57,438 nt of DNA from an uncultured Anaerotignum sp. (GCF_905212195.1 NZ_CAJMDQ010000003.1:1-57438), one strand, 5' to 3'; numbered from the stretch's first letter, positions 43,719 to 52,400 are shown. Notes: generated by a model from the sequence alone, not told the origin. Numbers and translations: made by a program.

Positions 43719-44360
43719 TTATGCGGCTGTTGGGATACGTTTCAGAATATGTAAGTGCTTTTGGATAAAGTTTACGATTTTGCCCACCAAAAGCGCAGAA
43801 ATGATGGTGCCGACACCCAAGCCATTCAAATGGCGGAAAAACAGCAGAGAAAGACATGCGGCAGTTAAAATCAATGTGACATCAAAAATGACTTTGACAC
43901 TGCCGAATTTTTTGCGGCTGACCTGAGAAATGGCTTTGACAATACCCTCGCCGGGAACCACCAGCACGTTAGGGGCAACTTCGATACAGATACCCAATGC
44001 CAGTATGGTGCATCCTACCAACAGGGAAAGAATCTGGCTTGCAAAATGGGTAGGAGTGAAGCTTTCCAGCAGTGTCATGCTGATGTCGATGAAGCTGCTG
44101 AAAATCATGTTTACCACGATTTGCAGATATTGATAAGGGCGGAATTGTCTGCGGAGCAGAATCACTTCACCCAGAATGAAAAGCATATTCAGCAGGAAGG
44201 TGAATGCACCAAAGGAAAGGGGAAAACGAAAGCTTAAAACATAAGGCACACTGGAAATGGGGGAAGTTCCCAGACTGGCTTTGGTGATGAAAACGATACC
44301 GAAGGAGTTGATGAGAATGCCCAATATAAACCAGATGTAGCGGAAAATGAGTTTTTTCAT
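43719..44360 (-). CDS. YczE/YitT-type membrane protein
   Basis: A 213-residue integral membrane protein with about five spans; it starts MKKLIFRYIWFILGILINSFGI and has the family-like KASLGTSPISSVPY and VPGEGIVKAIS segments. YczE-like proteins are of uncertain function, with B. subtilis YczE affecting lipopeptide production. The start at 44360 follows GGAGGCGAC and overlaps the marR stop by four bases; an upstream extension runs only over marR. It is probably repressed by the MarR protein. Confidence 0.8.
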   Translation of the reverse strand: MKKLIFRYIWFILGILINSFGIVFITKASLGTSPISSVPYVLSFRFPLSFGAFTFLLNMLFILGEVILLRRQFRPYQYLQIVVNMIFSSFIDISMTLLESFTPTHFASQILSLLVGCTILALGICIEVAPNVLVVPGEGIVKAISQVSRKKFGSVKVIFDVTLILTAACLSLLFFRHLNGLGVGTIISALLVGKIVNFIQKHLHILKRIPTAA

Positions 44361-44791
44361 ATTGTCGCCTCCAAAGATTCTAAATTCAGCAGGATTTTCT
44401 GGAATGTTTTCAGAAATTGTTTCTGTTCCTCCGGCGGAATGTCCTGCCATGCGATTTTATCCACAAAAGCGCAGACTTTTCGTACTTCCAGAGCTTTTTC
44501 CTTCCCTTTTTCTGTGAGAGAAAGGCGATAATTGCGCCGGTCTGATGGGTCAGGTGCTTTGGTAAGGTAGTTCTGCTGCTCCATACGGGTGACCAGACTG
44601 GTAACAGTGGACTTATCCAGAACGCATCCCAGTGAAATTTCTTTCTGGGTGCAGTCGGGATGTTCCCAGAGAAATTCCAGTATTTTCGGCTGACCGGGCA
44701 GCAGGTCCCCTTTGGCTGTCTGGCGCACAATGGCTTTGTTAGAGCGGTTGAATGCCAGAAGCAATAAATAATGTAAATCTCCGTAATTCAT
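44357..44791 (-). CDS. MarR-family transcriptional regulator
   Basis: A 144-residue winged-helix regulator. The recognition region is CTQKEISLGCVLDKSTVTSLV (partly quoted: DKSTVTSLVTRMEQQ), the wing DPSDRRNYRLSLTEKG has the conserved DxRxxxxxLT motif, and dimerisation helices lie at both ends. Ligands are often small phenolics, redox stress or drugs. It leads a two-gene operon with yczE and is divergent from the C_GCAxxG_C_C gene, so it may control both. Confidence 0.9.
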   Translation of the reverse strand: MNYGDLHYLLLLAFNRSNKAIVRQTAKGDLLPGQPKILEFLWEHPDCTQKEISLGCVLDKSTVTSLVTRMEQQNYLTKAPDPSDRRNYRLSLTEKGKEKALEVRKVCAFVDKIAWQDIPPEEQKQFLKTFQKILLNLESLEATI

Positions 44792-44810
44792 GGAAACACT
44801 TCCTTTTTGA

Positions 44811-44830
44811 TTAGTTGGAAATCAAACTAA
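44811..44830. promoter_or_regulatory. Candidate MarR operator
   Basis: TTAGTT-N8-AACTAA is a perfect 6-bp inverted repeat located just downstream of the marR -10, in the untranslated leader. MarR proteins commonly bind such AT-rich palindromes. Confidence 0.5.
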
Positions 44831-44834
44831 ATGA

Positions 44835-44863
44835 AGTATAGAACTTCCGTAAAATTTTGTCAA
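44835..44863 (-). promoter_or_regulatory. Promoter of the marR-yczE operon
   Basis: On the minus strand TTGACA (44863-44858) and TATACT (44840-44835) are 17 bp apart. Confidence 0.85.
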
Positions 44864-44867
44864 GAGG

Positions 44868-44896
44868 GGGACAAAACCTAGTTTTCTTCATATCAT
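44868..44896 (+). promoter_or_regulatory. Candidate divergent promoter of the C_GCAxxG_C_C gene
   Basis: GGGACA (44868-44873) and TATCAT (44891-44896) are 17 bp apart, back to back with the marR promoter. Confidence 0.45.
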
Positions 44897-44927
44897 AGGA
44901 CAGGAGGAAAAATGAGGTGAATCATTC

Positions 44928-45308
44928 ATGAAAGAAAAAACAATGGCATATTGCAGAGCGGGTGAAAACTGCTCTTTGGCGTTATTGCGGGCAGCTTCTG
45001 ATCAATATGGCTTTCCTTTGTCAAAAGAACTGATAGACAGTTGCGGCGCTGTTTGCAGCGGTTTTGGGATTGGCGGTATATGCAGTGCCTTGGTAGCTGC
45101 CATTATGATACTGGGCATTCTTTTTGAGCCGGAAGAAGCAAAAAAACAGCGGCTGTTTTTCCTGCTGGCATTTCGGGAAAAGTTTGGGGCGATGGATTGT
45201 CCGACCCTTTCGGCAGGTAAACTGGACTGCATAGATTTGATGGGAGATATTGGGGCATTGCTGGAAGAAACCATTGCAAAAACGGATTTTATGGAAAAAA
45301 ATGTATAA
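44928..45308 (+). CDS. C_GCAxxG_C_C family protein
   Basis: A 126-residue Cys-rich protein. Cysteines appear in YCRAGENCSLAL, SCGAVCSGFGIGGICSALV and later in MDCPTLSAGKLDC; the pattern fits the C_GCAxxG_C_C (DVU_1555-like) family, thought to be redox or metal related. It starts ATG at 44928, 7 nt after AGGTGA. It is divergent from marR-yczE, suggesting joint control, but no function is established. Confidence 0.75.
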   Translation: MKEKTMAYCRAGENCSLALLRAASDQYGFPLSKELIDSCGAVCSGFGIGGICSALVAAIMILGILFEPEEAKKQRLFFLLAFREKFGAMDCPTLSAGKLDCIDLMGDIGALLEETIAKTDFMEKNV

Positions 45309-45333
45309 AGGAGCATGTTTTTTGGAAAAACCC

Positions 45334-45362
45334 TTGCACTTAGGCGCTGGCTGTGGTATTCT
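45334..45362 (+). promoter_or_regulatory. Promoter of the TPR membrane protein gene
   Basis: TTGCAC (45334-45339) and TATTCT (45357-45362) are 17 bp apart with TGG before the -10. Confidence 0.6.
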
Positions 45363-45412
45363 TCTGCGTGATTACTTGTCTTATAAGGAAGAAAGAGGTT
45401 GGGAGAATTACT

Positions 45413-46066
45413 ATGAAAGCAAGAAAAATCTATTGGGCACTTCTGCTGGTGTTTTTGATCGCTGCCATTTGGTTGCAGACCACAGGCGCTTTGGGTGAAG
45501 CATTCTGGGGGCTTTATGGTATCATCATTGCTGGCTTTTTTGTAGGCGGCGTATTTGTGAATAAACAGTATTTGCAGGATCTGGAAAAAGAAGTAAAAGC
45601 CATGAATCCTTTGCTGCAGCAGGAACCCGATAAATATATTGAATCCATGGAAAAAGCATTGCAGGGACAGAGAAGCCGTGCCATGCAGGCAATGCTGCTG
45701 ACACAGATTGGCAAAGGCTATATGGCAAAAGGTGATTACGAAACAGCGAAAAATCGCCTTCTGACAGTGCCTCCAAAGGGATTGAACACTGTCATGGCGC
45801 AGGAATACTATATCATGCTGGGTCTGACACTGTTCCATTTGGATAAAGATGAAGCGGCAAGAAAACTGCTGGTTCTGAAAGCAACAGACTTTGAAAGAGC
45901 AAGACAGAATCCAGAATTCGCACACTATTACCACATTTTGCAGGTTCTGGCTATGGTTTCTGAAGCCAACCGCACAGGTGCAAGAAAGTATCTGGCAGAA
46001 CATCCAGAACTGGAAGAACGGGAAGACTGCAAGAAAGAAATGAAGTTTATCCATCAGAAATTGTAA
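45413..46066 (+). CDS. Membrane-anchored TPR-like protein
   Basis: A 217-residue protein with two N-terminal hydrophobic segments (about 7-22 and 27-46) and a helical remainder. The spacing in QIGKGYMAKGDYETAKNRL and YIMLGLTLFHLDKDEAARKLL is TPR-like. It probably faces the cytoplasm and binds protein partners; no specific role is recognised. The ATG at 45413 follows GGGAG by 7 nt; the open frame starts earlier within the promoter. Single gene with its own promoter and terminator. Confidence 0.7.
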   Translation: MKARKIYWALLLVFLIAAIWLQTTGALGEAFWGLYGIIIAGFFVGGVFVNKQYLQDLEKEVKAMNPLLQQEPDKYIESMEKALQGQRSRAMQAMLLTQIGKGYMAKGDYETAKNRLLTVPPKGLNTVMAQEYYIMLGLTLFHLDKDEAARKLLVLKATDFERARQNPEFAHYYHILQVLAMVSEANRTGARKYLAEHPELEEREDCKKEMKFIHQKL

Positions 46067-46079
46067 TGATATCAGATAG

Positions 46080-46116
46080 AAAGCCTCGCAGACAAAAGGG
46101 TCTGCGGGGCTTTTTT
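46080..46116 (+). terminator. Terminator of the TPR membrane protein gene
   Basis: AAAGCCTCGCAGAC pairs with GTCTGCGGGGCTTT and is followed by TTTTTT. Confidence 0.9.
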
Positions 46117-46256
46117 GATAGAAAATACAGAGGGATAAATGACTTTTTGGCATGTCCGAAATTTTCGCCGCATAAGCATGTAAAGGAAGGAAAAAGTCAG
46201 CTTGTATTTGTATTAATGTTGCAACATAAGGGGGAGGAACTCATGTAGATTGCACA

Positions 46257-46285
46257 AAGACATTTCCTATAAAGTATGGTATAAT
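46257..46285 (+). promoter_or_regulatory. Promoter of the glucokinase-galM unit
   Basis: AAGACA (46257-46262) and a perfect TATAAT (46280-46285) are 17 bp apart, with TGG before the -10. Confidence 0.65.
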
Positions 46286-46362
46286 GTCTCCGAGTGACTG
46301 AAAAATTGATTTGCACCGTGAAATTGCGGACTGCAAAAATCAGATATACATGAGGTGTAGAA

Positions 46363-47301
46363 ATGGATTATGTTTTTGGCATTGATGTAGGCGGTACCAC
46401 TGTGAAAATCGGTCTGTTTACAACGGAAGGCACACTGGTGGAAAAATGGGAAATCCCGACCAATACATCAAACGGCGGCAAGGCCATCCTGCCAGATGTT
46501 GCCGCAAGTCTGGAAGAAAAATTGAAAGAACGGGGCATTGATAAAACATCTGTCAAAGGGGCAGGCATCGGCGTTCCCGGACCTGTTACAGATGATGGTG
46601 TGGTAAACCATTGTGTGAATCTGGGCTGGGGTATCATGCATGTGACAGAAGAACTGAAAGCTCTGACAGGATTTGAAGTTAAAGCAGGAAATGACGCCAA
46701 TGTGGCAGCCCTTGGGGAAGTATGGAAAGGCGGCGGCAGAGGCTTTGATGATGTGCTGATGATTACCATTGGTACTGGTATCGGTGGCGGTCTGATTCTC
46801 AACGGCAAGATTCATGGCGGTGTTACTGGCAGTGCGGCAGAAGTGGGGCATATCTGCGTGAATCCCTTAGAAACAGAGCACTGTAACTGCGGAAACTGTG
46901 GCTGTCTGGAACAGTATACTTCCGCAACAGGTATCCTGCGTCTGGCAAAGAAAAAACTGGCAGAAAGCGATGCACCTTCCATTCTGCGTGACAAAGCCGA
47001 CCTGACCACAAAAGATGTCATTGATGCGGCAAAAGAAGGGGACGCGCTGGCAATGGAAGTGTTTGACTTTATGGCAAAGACCATGGGTATGGCACTGGCT
47101 GGATGCTGTGCGCTGGCAGATATGGAATTGATTCTCATTGGCGGCGGTGTGTCAAAAGCGGGGAGATTTTTGACAGACCCCATCGAGAAATATTTCCGTA
47201 CGTTTGCTTTCCACACCCAGAAAGATACAAAATTCAAACTGGCTGAATTGGGAAATGATGCCGGCATTTATGGTGCGGCAAGAATGATGATACATGACTG
47301 A
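46363..47301 (+). CDS. glcK: ROK-family glucokinase
   Basis: Cytoplasmic ATP:sugar kinase, 312 aa, probably phosphorylating glucose to glucose 6-phosphate. It has the phosphate loop FGIDVGGTTVKIGLF, GIGVPGPV, the sugar-binding AGNDANVAALGE (about 107), TIGTGIGGGLI and the ROK Zn motif: GHICVNP followed by CNCGNCGCLEQY (His plus three Cys). The length is standard. galM follows after 22 nt, consistent with handling of free hexoses. Confidence 0.92.
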   Translation: MDYVFGIDVGGTTVKIGLFTTEGTLVEKWEIPTNTSNGGKAILPDVAASLEEKLKERGIDKTSVKGAGIGVPGPVTDDGVVNHCVNLGWGIMHVTEELKALTGFEVKAGNDANVAALGEVWKGGGRGFDDVLMITIGTGIGGGLILNGKIHGGVTGSAAEVGHICVNPLETEHCNCGNCGCLEQYTSATGILRLAKKKLAESDAPSILRDKADLTTKDVIDAAKEGDALAMEVFDFMAKTMGMALAGCCALADMELILIGGGVSKAGRFLTDPIEKYFRTFAFHTQKDTKFKLAELGNDAGIYGAARMMIHD

Positions 47302-47323
47302 TATTTTTTAAGGAGAGAAGGAT

Positions 47324-48358
47324 ATGGAAATCAAAAAACGTCTTTTCGGACAGACAAAGACAGGGGAAGCAGTTTTCGCCTTTACCCTGAAAAACAGTGT
47401 GGGGACTGAAGCTACCATCCTCACATATGGCGCGGCAGTACAGTCCCTGAAATTCGCAGGAACCGATGTGGTGCTGGGCTATGACACTATGCCGGATTAT
47501 GAAGCCCAGGACAAATTCATGGGCGCAGTGGCAGGCAGATTCGCCAACCGTATTGGCAAGGGACGTTTTGTCCTCAATGGTGTGGAATACGAATTGTACT
47601 GCAATGACGGCGCAAACCATCTGCATGGCGGCAAAGAAGGTTTTGACAAAAAGGTTTGGACAGCAGATGTAGAGGACGATGCCCTTTGCATGCGTTACAC
47701 CAGCCCCAACGGGGAAGAAGGCTATCCCGGTACCCTTTGCACAGAAGTGCGGTATCGTCTGGATGATGAAAATCGTTTCTGCGTGGAATATCAGGCAGTT
47801 TGCGATACAGATACAGTGCTGAACCTGACTAACCACAGCTATTTCAATCTGAACGGCCATGACGCAGGCACACTGGAACAGCATAAAGTACAGATTCTTG
47901 CAGATTTCTATACAGAAAACAACAACGAATGCCTGCCTACCGGTGTAATCGCTACAGTAGAAGGCACACCCATGGATTTCAGAGAACCCCATGAAATCAT
48001 GGAACGCATTGACGCGGACTTTGTTCAGCTGAAAAATGGCAGTGGTTATGACCATAACTGGATTCCCAATGGCTACCAGAAAGATATGGTTCGTAAATGC
48101 GCCGAAGCTGTTGGGGAAGAAACAGGCATCCGTATGGCAGTATACTCCGATCAGCCTGGTGTGCAGTTCTACTCCGGAAACTTCTTAGATGGCGTTGTGA
48201 AAGGGAAAAATGGCGCTGTTTATGGTCGCCGCAGTGGCTTCTGCTTTGAAACACAGGGCTTCCCTAACGCAACAGCTTATGGACATTTCCCTTCTGCAGT
48301 ACTGCGTCAGGGGGAATGGTTCCGCAGCCAGACCATTTTCGCTTTTTCCAAAGATTGA
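47324..48358 (+). CDS. galM: Aldose 1-epimerase (galactose mutarotase)
   Basis: Interconverts alpha and beta anomers of aldohexoses, 344 aa. Catalytic and sugar-binding motifs are NRIGKGRF, NHLHGGKEGFDK (about 97), the catalytic His in LTNHSYFNLNGH (about 175) and GYDHNW near 244, with a terminal catalytic Glu in FCFETQGFPNA. No export signal is present. It shares an operon with glucokinase and ends at a terminator. Confidence 0.93.
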   Translation: MEIKKRLFGQTKTGEAVFAFTLKNSVGTEATILTYGAAVQSLKFAGTDVVLGYDTMPDYEAQDKFMGAVAGRFANRIGKGRFVLNGVEYELYCNDGANHLHGGKEGFDKKVWTADVEDDALCMRYTSPNGEEGYPGTLCTEVRYRLDDENRFCVEYQAVCDTDTVLNLTNHSYFNLNGHDAGTLEQHKVQILADFYTENNNECLPTGVIATVEGTPMDFREPHEIMERIDADFVQLKNGSGYDHNWIPNGYQKDMVRKCAEAVGEETGIRMAVYSDQPGVQFYSGNFLDGVVKGKNGAVYGRRSGFCFETQGFPNATAYGHFPSAVLRQGEWFRSQTIFAFSKD

Positions 48359-48400
48359 TCTGAAAGGCATTACATATACCGTTTGATGGGAAATCAAGAA

Positions 48401-48438
48401 AAGGCTTTGCATTTCCAATGAGATGCAGGGCCTTTTTT
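48401..48438 (+). terminator. Terminator after galM
   Basis: AAGGCTTTGCAT pairs imperfectly with ATGCAGGGCCTT and is followed by TTTTTT. Confidence 0.78.
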
Positions 48439-48464
48439 ATGATGAGAGAAAAAGGAGGATTGCC

Positions 48465-50243
48465 ATGAAACGCTGGCAATTGAAACGTACAAAAGTAGAT
48501 ATCAAAGCCATGGCGGCAGATATGGGTATCCAGCAGGCGACGGCGGCAGTTCTTGCCAATCGAAAACTGCTTTCCCGAAAACAGACCCATGATTTCCTGT
48601 ATCCCGATATCTCCAGTCTGCATAATGGGCTGGAAATGCAGGATATGGAAAAAGGGCTGGACCTGATTACCATGGCTATCAAAAAAGGAAAAAAGATTGC
48701 CGTTTACGGGGACTATGATGTGGACGGGGTCATGAGTACCACCATATTGAGCCGTACTATTGAGAAATGCGGCGGTGAGGTGACTTATTATGTGCCTCAC
48801 AGGCAGCAGGAAGGATACGGACTGAATAATAAAGCAGTGGAACAGCTTGCAAACGAAGGTGTTGGGGTGCTTTTTACCTGCGATAACGGCATTGCGGCTA
48901 TGGGGGAAGTGGCACTGGCAAAGGAACTTGGCATGGAAGTGGTCATACTGGATCACCACGAACCGGCGTTTACAGAAGGCAAAGAAGGTGTTTGGAAAGA
49001 TATTCTGCCCAGCGGAGATGCGGTCATCGACCCGAAACGACGGGACTGTGCGTATCCATTTCCTTTTTTGTGCGCCGCTGGGATTTCCTATAAATTTGCC
49101 CTGCTGTTGTTGGGGCGGTTTGGCTACAGCGGCGACCCTTTGGAAAAAGAACTGCTTTGTTTTGCGGCAGTGGCTACCGTTTGCGATATCGTAGATTTGC
49201 TGGATGAAAACCGCACCATTGTAAAGCTGGGATTGCACGAAATACAGCATACCACCAATGTGGGGCTGCGTGTTTTATTGGAAGAAACAGGCTTAGCGGA
49301 TAAACAGGTCACAGAATACCATTTCGGATTTGTGGTAGGGCCATGCATCAATGCCACAGGGCGTCTGGAAAGCGGTAGAATCGCTGTGGAACTGTTTCGG
49401 GAAACAGATGTGGATAAAGCCCGTGCCATTGCCCGCCACTTGATGCAGCTGAACGAAGAACGAAAAGAAATGACCACACAGGCGGTGGAACGGCTGACGG
49501 AACAGCTGGACCAGCAGGAAACGCCTCTGGAAAAAGTGCTGGTACTTTATGATGGAGAAATCCATGAAAGTATTGCCGGCATTGTGGCTGGACGCATCAA
49601 GGACAAGTATTATCATCCCACCATCCTTATTACAAAAGCGGAAGAAGGGGCAAAAGGTTCTGCCCGCAGCATTGAAGGCTATCATATTTTTGAAGCCCTT
49701 TATAACTGCCGGGAATTGTTCACACGCTTTGGCGGACATGCTATGGCGGCAGGGCTTTCCCTGCCTCACGAAAATATTCCCATTTTGCGGCAGCGGCTCA
49801 ATGAGGAATGCAAACTGACAGAACAGGATATGACACCGGTATTGCGCATTGAGAAAATACTTGATTTTTCTCAGATTCATATGACACTGGCAGAAGAACT
49901 GAAAGGACTGGCACCTTTTGGAAAGGAAAATCCTTCACCTCTCTTTGCCACACAGCATGTATGGGTGGAACGGATTCGTCTGGTTGGGAAGAATAAGGAT
50001 ATGATGCAGCTGACTCTGCGGGAAGATGCTTCTCGTATGGTTCTGTCCGCGGTGGACTTTAATGGACTGGAAAATCTGCGGGGCATTCTAAAAGAATTGT
50101 ATCCGGCAGAGGATTGTGATAAAATAATACAGTATGGGAAACTTCCCATGGCATTAGACTTTGTATACAGCATTGACATCAATTCCTATAATGGCAGGCA
50201 GTCCGTACAGCTTGTGATTCGGGATTTCCGGGTGTCGAAATAG
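48465..50243 (+). CDS. recJ: Single-stranded-DNA-specific exonuclease RecJ
   Basis: A 5'-3' ssDNA exonuclease for recombination and mismatch repair, 592 aa. DHH motifs: AVYGDYDVDGVMS (about 80), the DHHEP motif (about 166) and the preceding LFTCDNGI; DHHA1 part with KGSARSIEGYHIFEAL and the FGGHAMAAG motif (about 425); C-terminal OB-fold ending LVIRDFRV. The ATG at 48465 follows AAAGGAGGA; the frame is open for 14 codons upstream across the terminator and is not used. It is followed after 13 nt by apt. Confidence 0.95.
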   Translation: MKRWQLKRTKVDIKAMAADMGIQQATAAVLANRKLLSRKQTHDFLYPDISSLHNGLEMQDMEKGLDLITMAIKKGKKIAVYGDYDVDGVMSTTILSRTIEKCGGEVTYYVPHRQQEGYGLNNKAVEQLANEGVGVLFTCDNGIAAMGEVALAKELGMEVVILDHHEPAFTEGKEGVWKDILPSGDAVIDPKRRDCAYPFPFLCAAGISYKFALLLLGRFGYSGDPLEKELLCFAAVATVCDIVDLLDENRTIVKLGLHEIQHTTNVGLRVLLEETGLADKQVTEYHFGFVVGPCINATGRLESGRIAVELFRETDVDKARAIARHLMQLNEERKEMTTQAVERLTEQLDQQETPLEKVLVLYDGEIHESIAGIVAGRIKDKYYHPTILITKAEEGAKGSARSIEGYHIFEALYNCRELFTRFGGHAMAAGLSLPHENIPILRQRLNEECKLTEQDMTPVLRIEKILDFSQIHMTLAEELKGLAPFGKENPSPLFATQHVWVERIRLVGKNKDMMQLTLREDASRMVLSAVDFNGLENLRGILKELYPAEDCDKIIQYGKLPMALDFVYSIDINSYNGRQSVQLVIRDFRVSK

Positions 50244-50256
50244 GAGGACGAAAACC

Positions 50257-50769
50257 ATGGATTTGAAAGAAAAGATCAGATCAATTGAAAATTTCCCCGA
50301 AGAAGGTGTCATTTTTCGGGACATTACAACACTGTTAAAAGAAGGGGACGCCCTGCGGGAAGCCATTGACCAGATTCAGGCAAATCTGGACGGCGTGGAT
50401 TTTGACCTGATTTTGGGTCCCGAATCCCGTGGCTTTATTTTCGGGATGCCTTTGGCTTACAATCTGAAAAAAGGCTTTGTTCCCGTGCGCAAAAAAGGCA
50501 AACTGCCTGCGGAAGTTATCAGTAAAGAATATGCGCTGGAATATGGCACAGCCGTCATTGAAGTGCATAAAGACGCCATCCAGCCCGGACAGAAGGTTGT
50601 CATTGTGGATGACCTGCTGGCTACAGGCGGCACTGCAAAAGCCATCATCGAAATGGTAGAAAGTGTTGGCGCGGAAGTGGTTGGTCTGGCATTTTTGATT
50701 GAACTGGATTTCCTTCACGGCAGAGATGTGCTGGAAGGATATAACATCAGTTCCGTACTGCATTATTGA
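50257..50769 (+). CDS. apt: Adenine phosphoribosyltransferase
   Basis: Purine salvage enzyme: adenine + PRPP gives AMP + PPi. It has the PRPP-binding motif VVIVDDLLATGGTAKA (about 107), a FPEEGVIFRDIT start region and GPESRGFIFG. Length 170 aa is exact for the family. The recJ-apt pair is common in Clostridia, usually followed by relA; here an AEC permease follows instead, after a terminator. Confidence 0.95.
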   Translation: MDLKEKIRSIENFPEEGVIFRDITTLLKEGDALREAIDQIQANLDGVDFDLILGPESRGFIFGMPLAYNLKKGFVPVRKKGKLPAEVISKEYALEYGTAVIEVHKDAIQPGQKVVIVDDLLATGGTAKAIIEMVESVGAEVVGLAFLIELDFLHGRDVLEGYNISSVLHY

Positions 50770-50786
50770 TTACAGAAGATAAAGAC

Positions 50787-50824
50787 GATACCTTTGCTGT
50801 TTTGACGGTGAAGGTATCTTTTCC
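50787..50824 (+). terminator. Terminator after apt
   Basis: GATACCTT pairs with AAGGTATC across a 16-nt loop and is followed by TTTTCCTTT. The loop is large, so the strength is uncertain. Confidence 0.6.
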
Positions 50825-50842
50825 TTTGAAAGGAGAGAGAAT

Positions 50843-51781
50843 ATGTACGGTCAGTTTTTTGTATTGTTTGCCATGATTTTGGTAGGGTATTATGGCTACC
50901 GGAAAGGATGGCTTACGCGAGAAGTCAATAAAGGGCTGGGTGGTCTGGTTATGCAGGCCACAATTCCTGCCATGCTGGTGACCACCATTGCCAATATTGA
51001 AATCACCAATGATATTCTGGTTGGATTTTTCCTGATGATGGCAGCTCAGGCGGCGGCTATGATGATATTCGGTTTTCTGATGCGGCTTTACGGAAAAGCA
51101 AGAAGGCTGGATGGACGTCTGCTGGATATGCTGGATATCACCACTGGTTCCCTGAATAATGGATTTATCGGTCTGCCCGTAGCGACAATCTTTTTCGGAG
51201 ATGTGGGCGTTATGTATATGTCTGCCGGCGTTTTGGGACTGAATCTGTACCTGTGGAGTTATGGTGTTTATGTCCTTGGCGGCAAGCAGGGCGGCAGCGG
51301 CGGACAGATGGGCAAAACATTCCTCAAAGGCGCTGTGAACCCCAACTGTATTGCCATTTTCCTTGGATTGGCGCTGACATTGAGCCATACGGTGCAGTTT
51401 GTACCGCAGGCGCTTCTGGATTTCCTGACACGGTTAGGGGATCTTTCCACACCGCTTTCCCTCATCTACATAGGTGCACTGGCTGGCAGCAGCGGCATCA
51501 AGCAGCTGTTCCATGAAAAGGATGCGCTGGAATTGAGTATTGTAAAAATGCTGGGGATGCCGTTCTTGGCGTGGGCAGTCATGCTGATTGTTCCGGCGGG
51601 AGATATGGCAAAATCTATTTTTCTGGTAACAGCGGCATTGCCTGCGGCGGTTGTTGTGCCTATGATGGTAGAAAAGTATGGATATGGTGAAAAAATGTCC
51701 TCGGATATCGTACTTTTGACCACTTTGATTTCCGTTGTGGAACTGCCTGCCTGCGTATGGCTGGCGCACTTTCTGTACTAA
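50843..51781 (+). CDS. AEC (auxin efflux carrier)-family permease
   Basis: Membrane transporter with about ten spans, 312 aa. It starts YGQFFVLFAMILVGYYGYRKG and has the conserved TGSLNNGFIGLPVA segment (about 110) and the C-terminal AALPAAVVVPMM. Bacterial members carry malate or other organic acids; no substrate can be assigned. AAAGGAGAGAG precedes the ATG. Confidence 0.85.
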   Translation: MYGQFFVLFAMILVGYYGYRKGWLTREVNKGLGGLVMQATIPAMLVTTIANIEITNDILVGFFLMMAAQAAAMMIFGFLMRLYGKARRLDGRLLDMLDITTGSLNNGFIGLPVATIFFGDVGVMYMSAGVLGLNLYLWSYGVYVLGGKQGGSGGQMGKTFLKGAVNPNCIAIFLGLALTLSHTVQFVPQALLDFLTRLGDLSTPLSLIYIGALAGSSGIKQLFHEKDALELSIVKMLGMPFLAWAVMLIVPAGDMAKSIFLVTAALPAAVVVPMMVEKYGYGEKMSSDIVLLTTLISVVELPACVWLAHFLY

Positions 51782-51812
51782 GAAAAAAGCAGTAAAAAGT
51801 ATAAAAAAGTGC

Positions 51813-51841
51813 TTGCAAAACGCCCGGAGGCGTGGTATAAT
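51813..51841 (+). promoter_or_regulatory. Promoter of rplS
   Basis: TTGCAA (51813-51818) and a perfect TATAAT (51836-51841) are 17 bp apart, with TGG before the -10. Confidence 0.85.
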
Positions 51842-51847
51842 CTTTCA

Positions 51848-51920
51848 TGTTGATTACGGACGGTCCAATGGCGCATCAAGAGGATGGCGGTAAGAACGTC
51901 TTTGGGGAAAGGAGGAAACA
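51848..51920 (+). promoter_or_regulatory. Leader of rplS, possible L19 autoregulatory element
   Basis: About 75 transcribed bases with pairing options (GACG at 51861-51864 with CGTC near 51896) precede the GGAGG. Firmicutes rplS mRNAs often carry an L19 leader. I cannot confirm the fold by eye. Confidence 0.35.
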
Positions 51921-51922
51921 AA

Positions 51923-52267
51923 ATGGATATCATCAGAGAACTGGAACAGGAACAGCTGAAAAGCGAAGTAACTCCTTTTAACGTAGGTGATACAATTCGT
52001 GTATATGCGAAAGTAGTCGAAGGCTCTAGAGAAAGACTGCAGATGTTCGAAGGCGTTGTTATCAAAAGACAGGGCGGCGGCATCAGAGAAACTTTCACAG
52101 TAAGACGTATTGCATCCGGCGTTGGCGTGGAAAGAACATGGCCTTTGCATTCTCCTAGAATCGATCGTATCGAAGTAGTAAGACGCGGTATCGTAAGACG
52201 TGCGAAACTCTTCTACCTGAGAGATAAGGTTGGTAAAGCAGCAAAGGTAAAAGAAGTATTGAGATAA
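51923..52267 (+). CDS. rplS: 50S ribosomal protein L19
   Basis: Ribosomal protein at the 30S-50S interface, 114 aa. It shows DIIRELEQEQLK at the start, FNVGDTIRVYAKVVEG, FEGVVIKRQGGGIRETFTVR (partly quoted here as GGGIRETFTVRR), GVGVERTWPLHSPRID and RRGIVRRAKLFYLRD. The ATG at 51923 follows AAAGGAGG; the upstream in-frame extension is leader sequence. It has its own promoter and a terminator. Confidence 0.97.
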   Translation: MDIIRELEQEQLKSEVTPFNVGDTIRVYAKVVEGSRERLQMFEGVVIKRQGGGIRETFTVRRIASGVGVERTWPLHSPRIDRIEVVRRGIVRRAKLFYLRDKVGKAAKVKEVLR

Positions 52268-52276
52268 GAAAAACAG

Positions 52277-52307
52277 GCCTTGGTGAGTTTCTCATCAAGG
52301 CTTTTTT
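52277..52307 (+). terminator. Terminator of rplS
   Basis: GCCTTGGTGAG pairs with CTCATCAAGGC, followed by TTTTTT. Confidence 0.9.
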
Positions 52308-52333
52308 CGTGAAAGGCAAATGTGATTTTGCAT

Positions 52334-52363
52334 TTGACGAAAAAAGGGGTAAGATGGTATATT
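52334..52363 (+). promoter_or_regulatory. Promoter of lepB-rbgA
   Basis: TTGACG (52334-52339) and TATATT (52358-52363) are 18 bp apart, with TGG before the -10. Confidence 0.65.
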
Positions 52364-52400
52364 GGTAAAGATAGGGAAGTGGAAAGGAGGCGCAGGGGCA

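Noticed and set aside
46066..46248. A 60-codon frame after the TPR membrane gene
   Set aside because: It contains the terminator hairpin and has no ribosome site of its own apart from the previous gene's end.
46229..46248. GGGGGAGGAACTC followed by ATG-TAG
   Set aside because: It looks like a ribosome site with a start-stop pair, but it lies upstream of the mapped promoter at 46257 and is probably chance.
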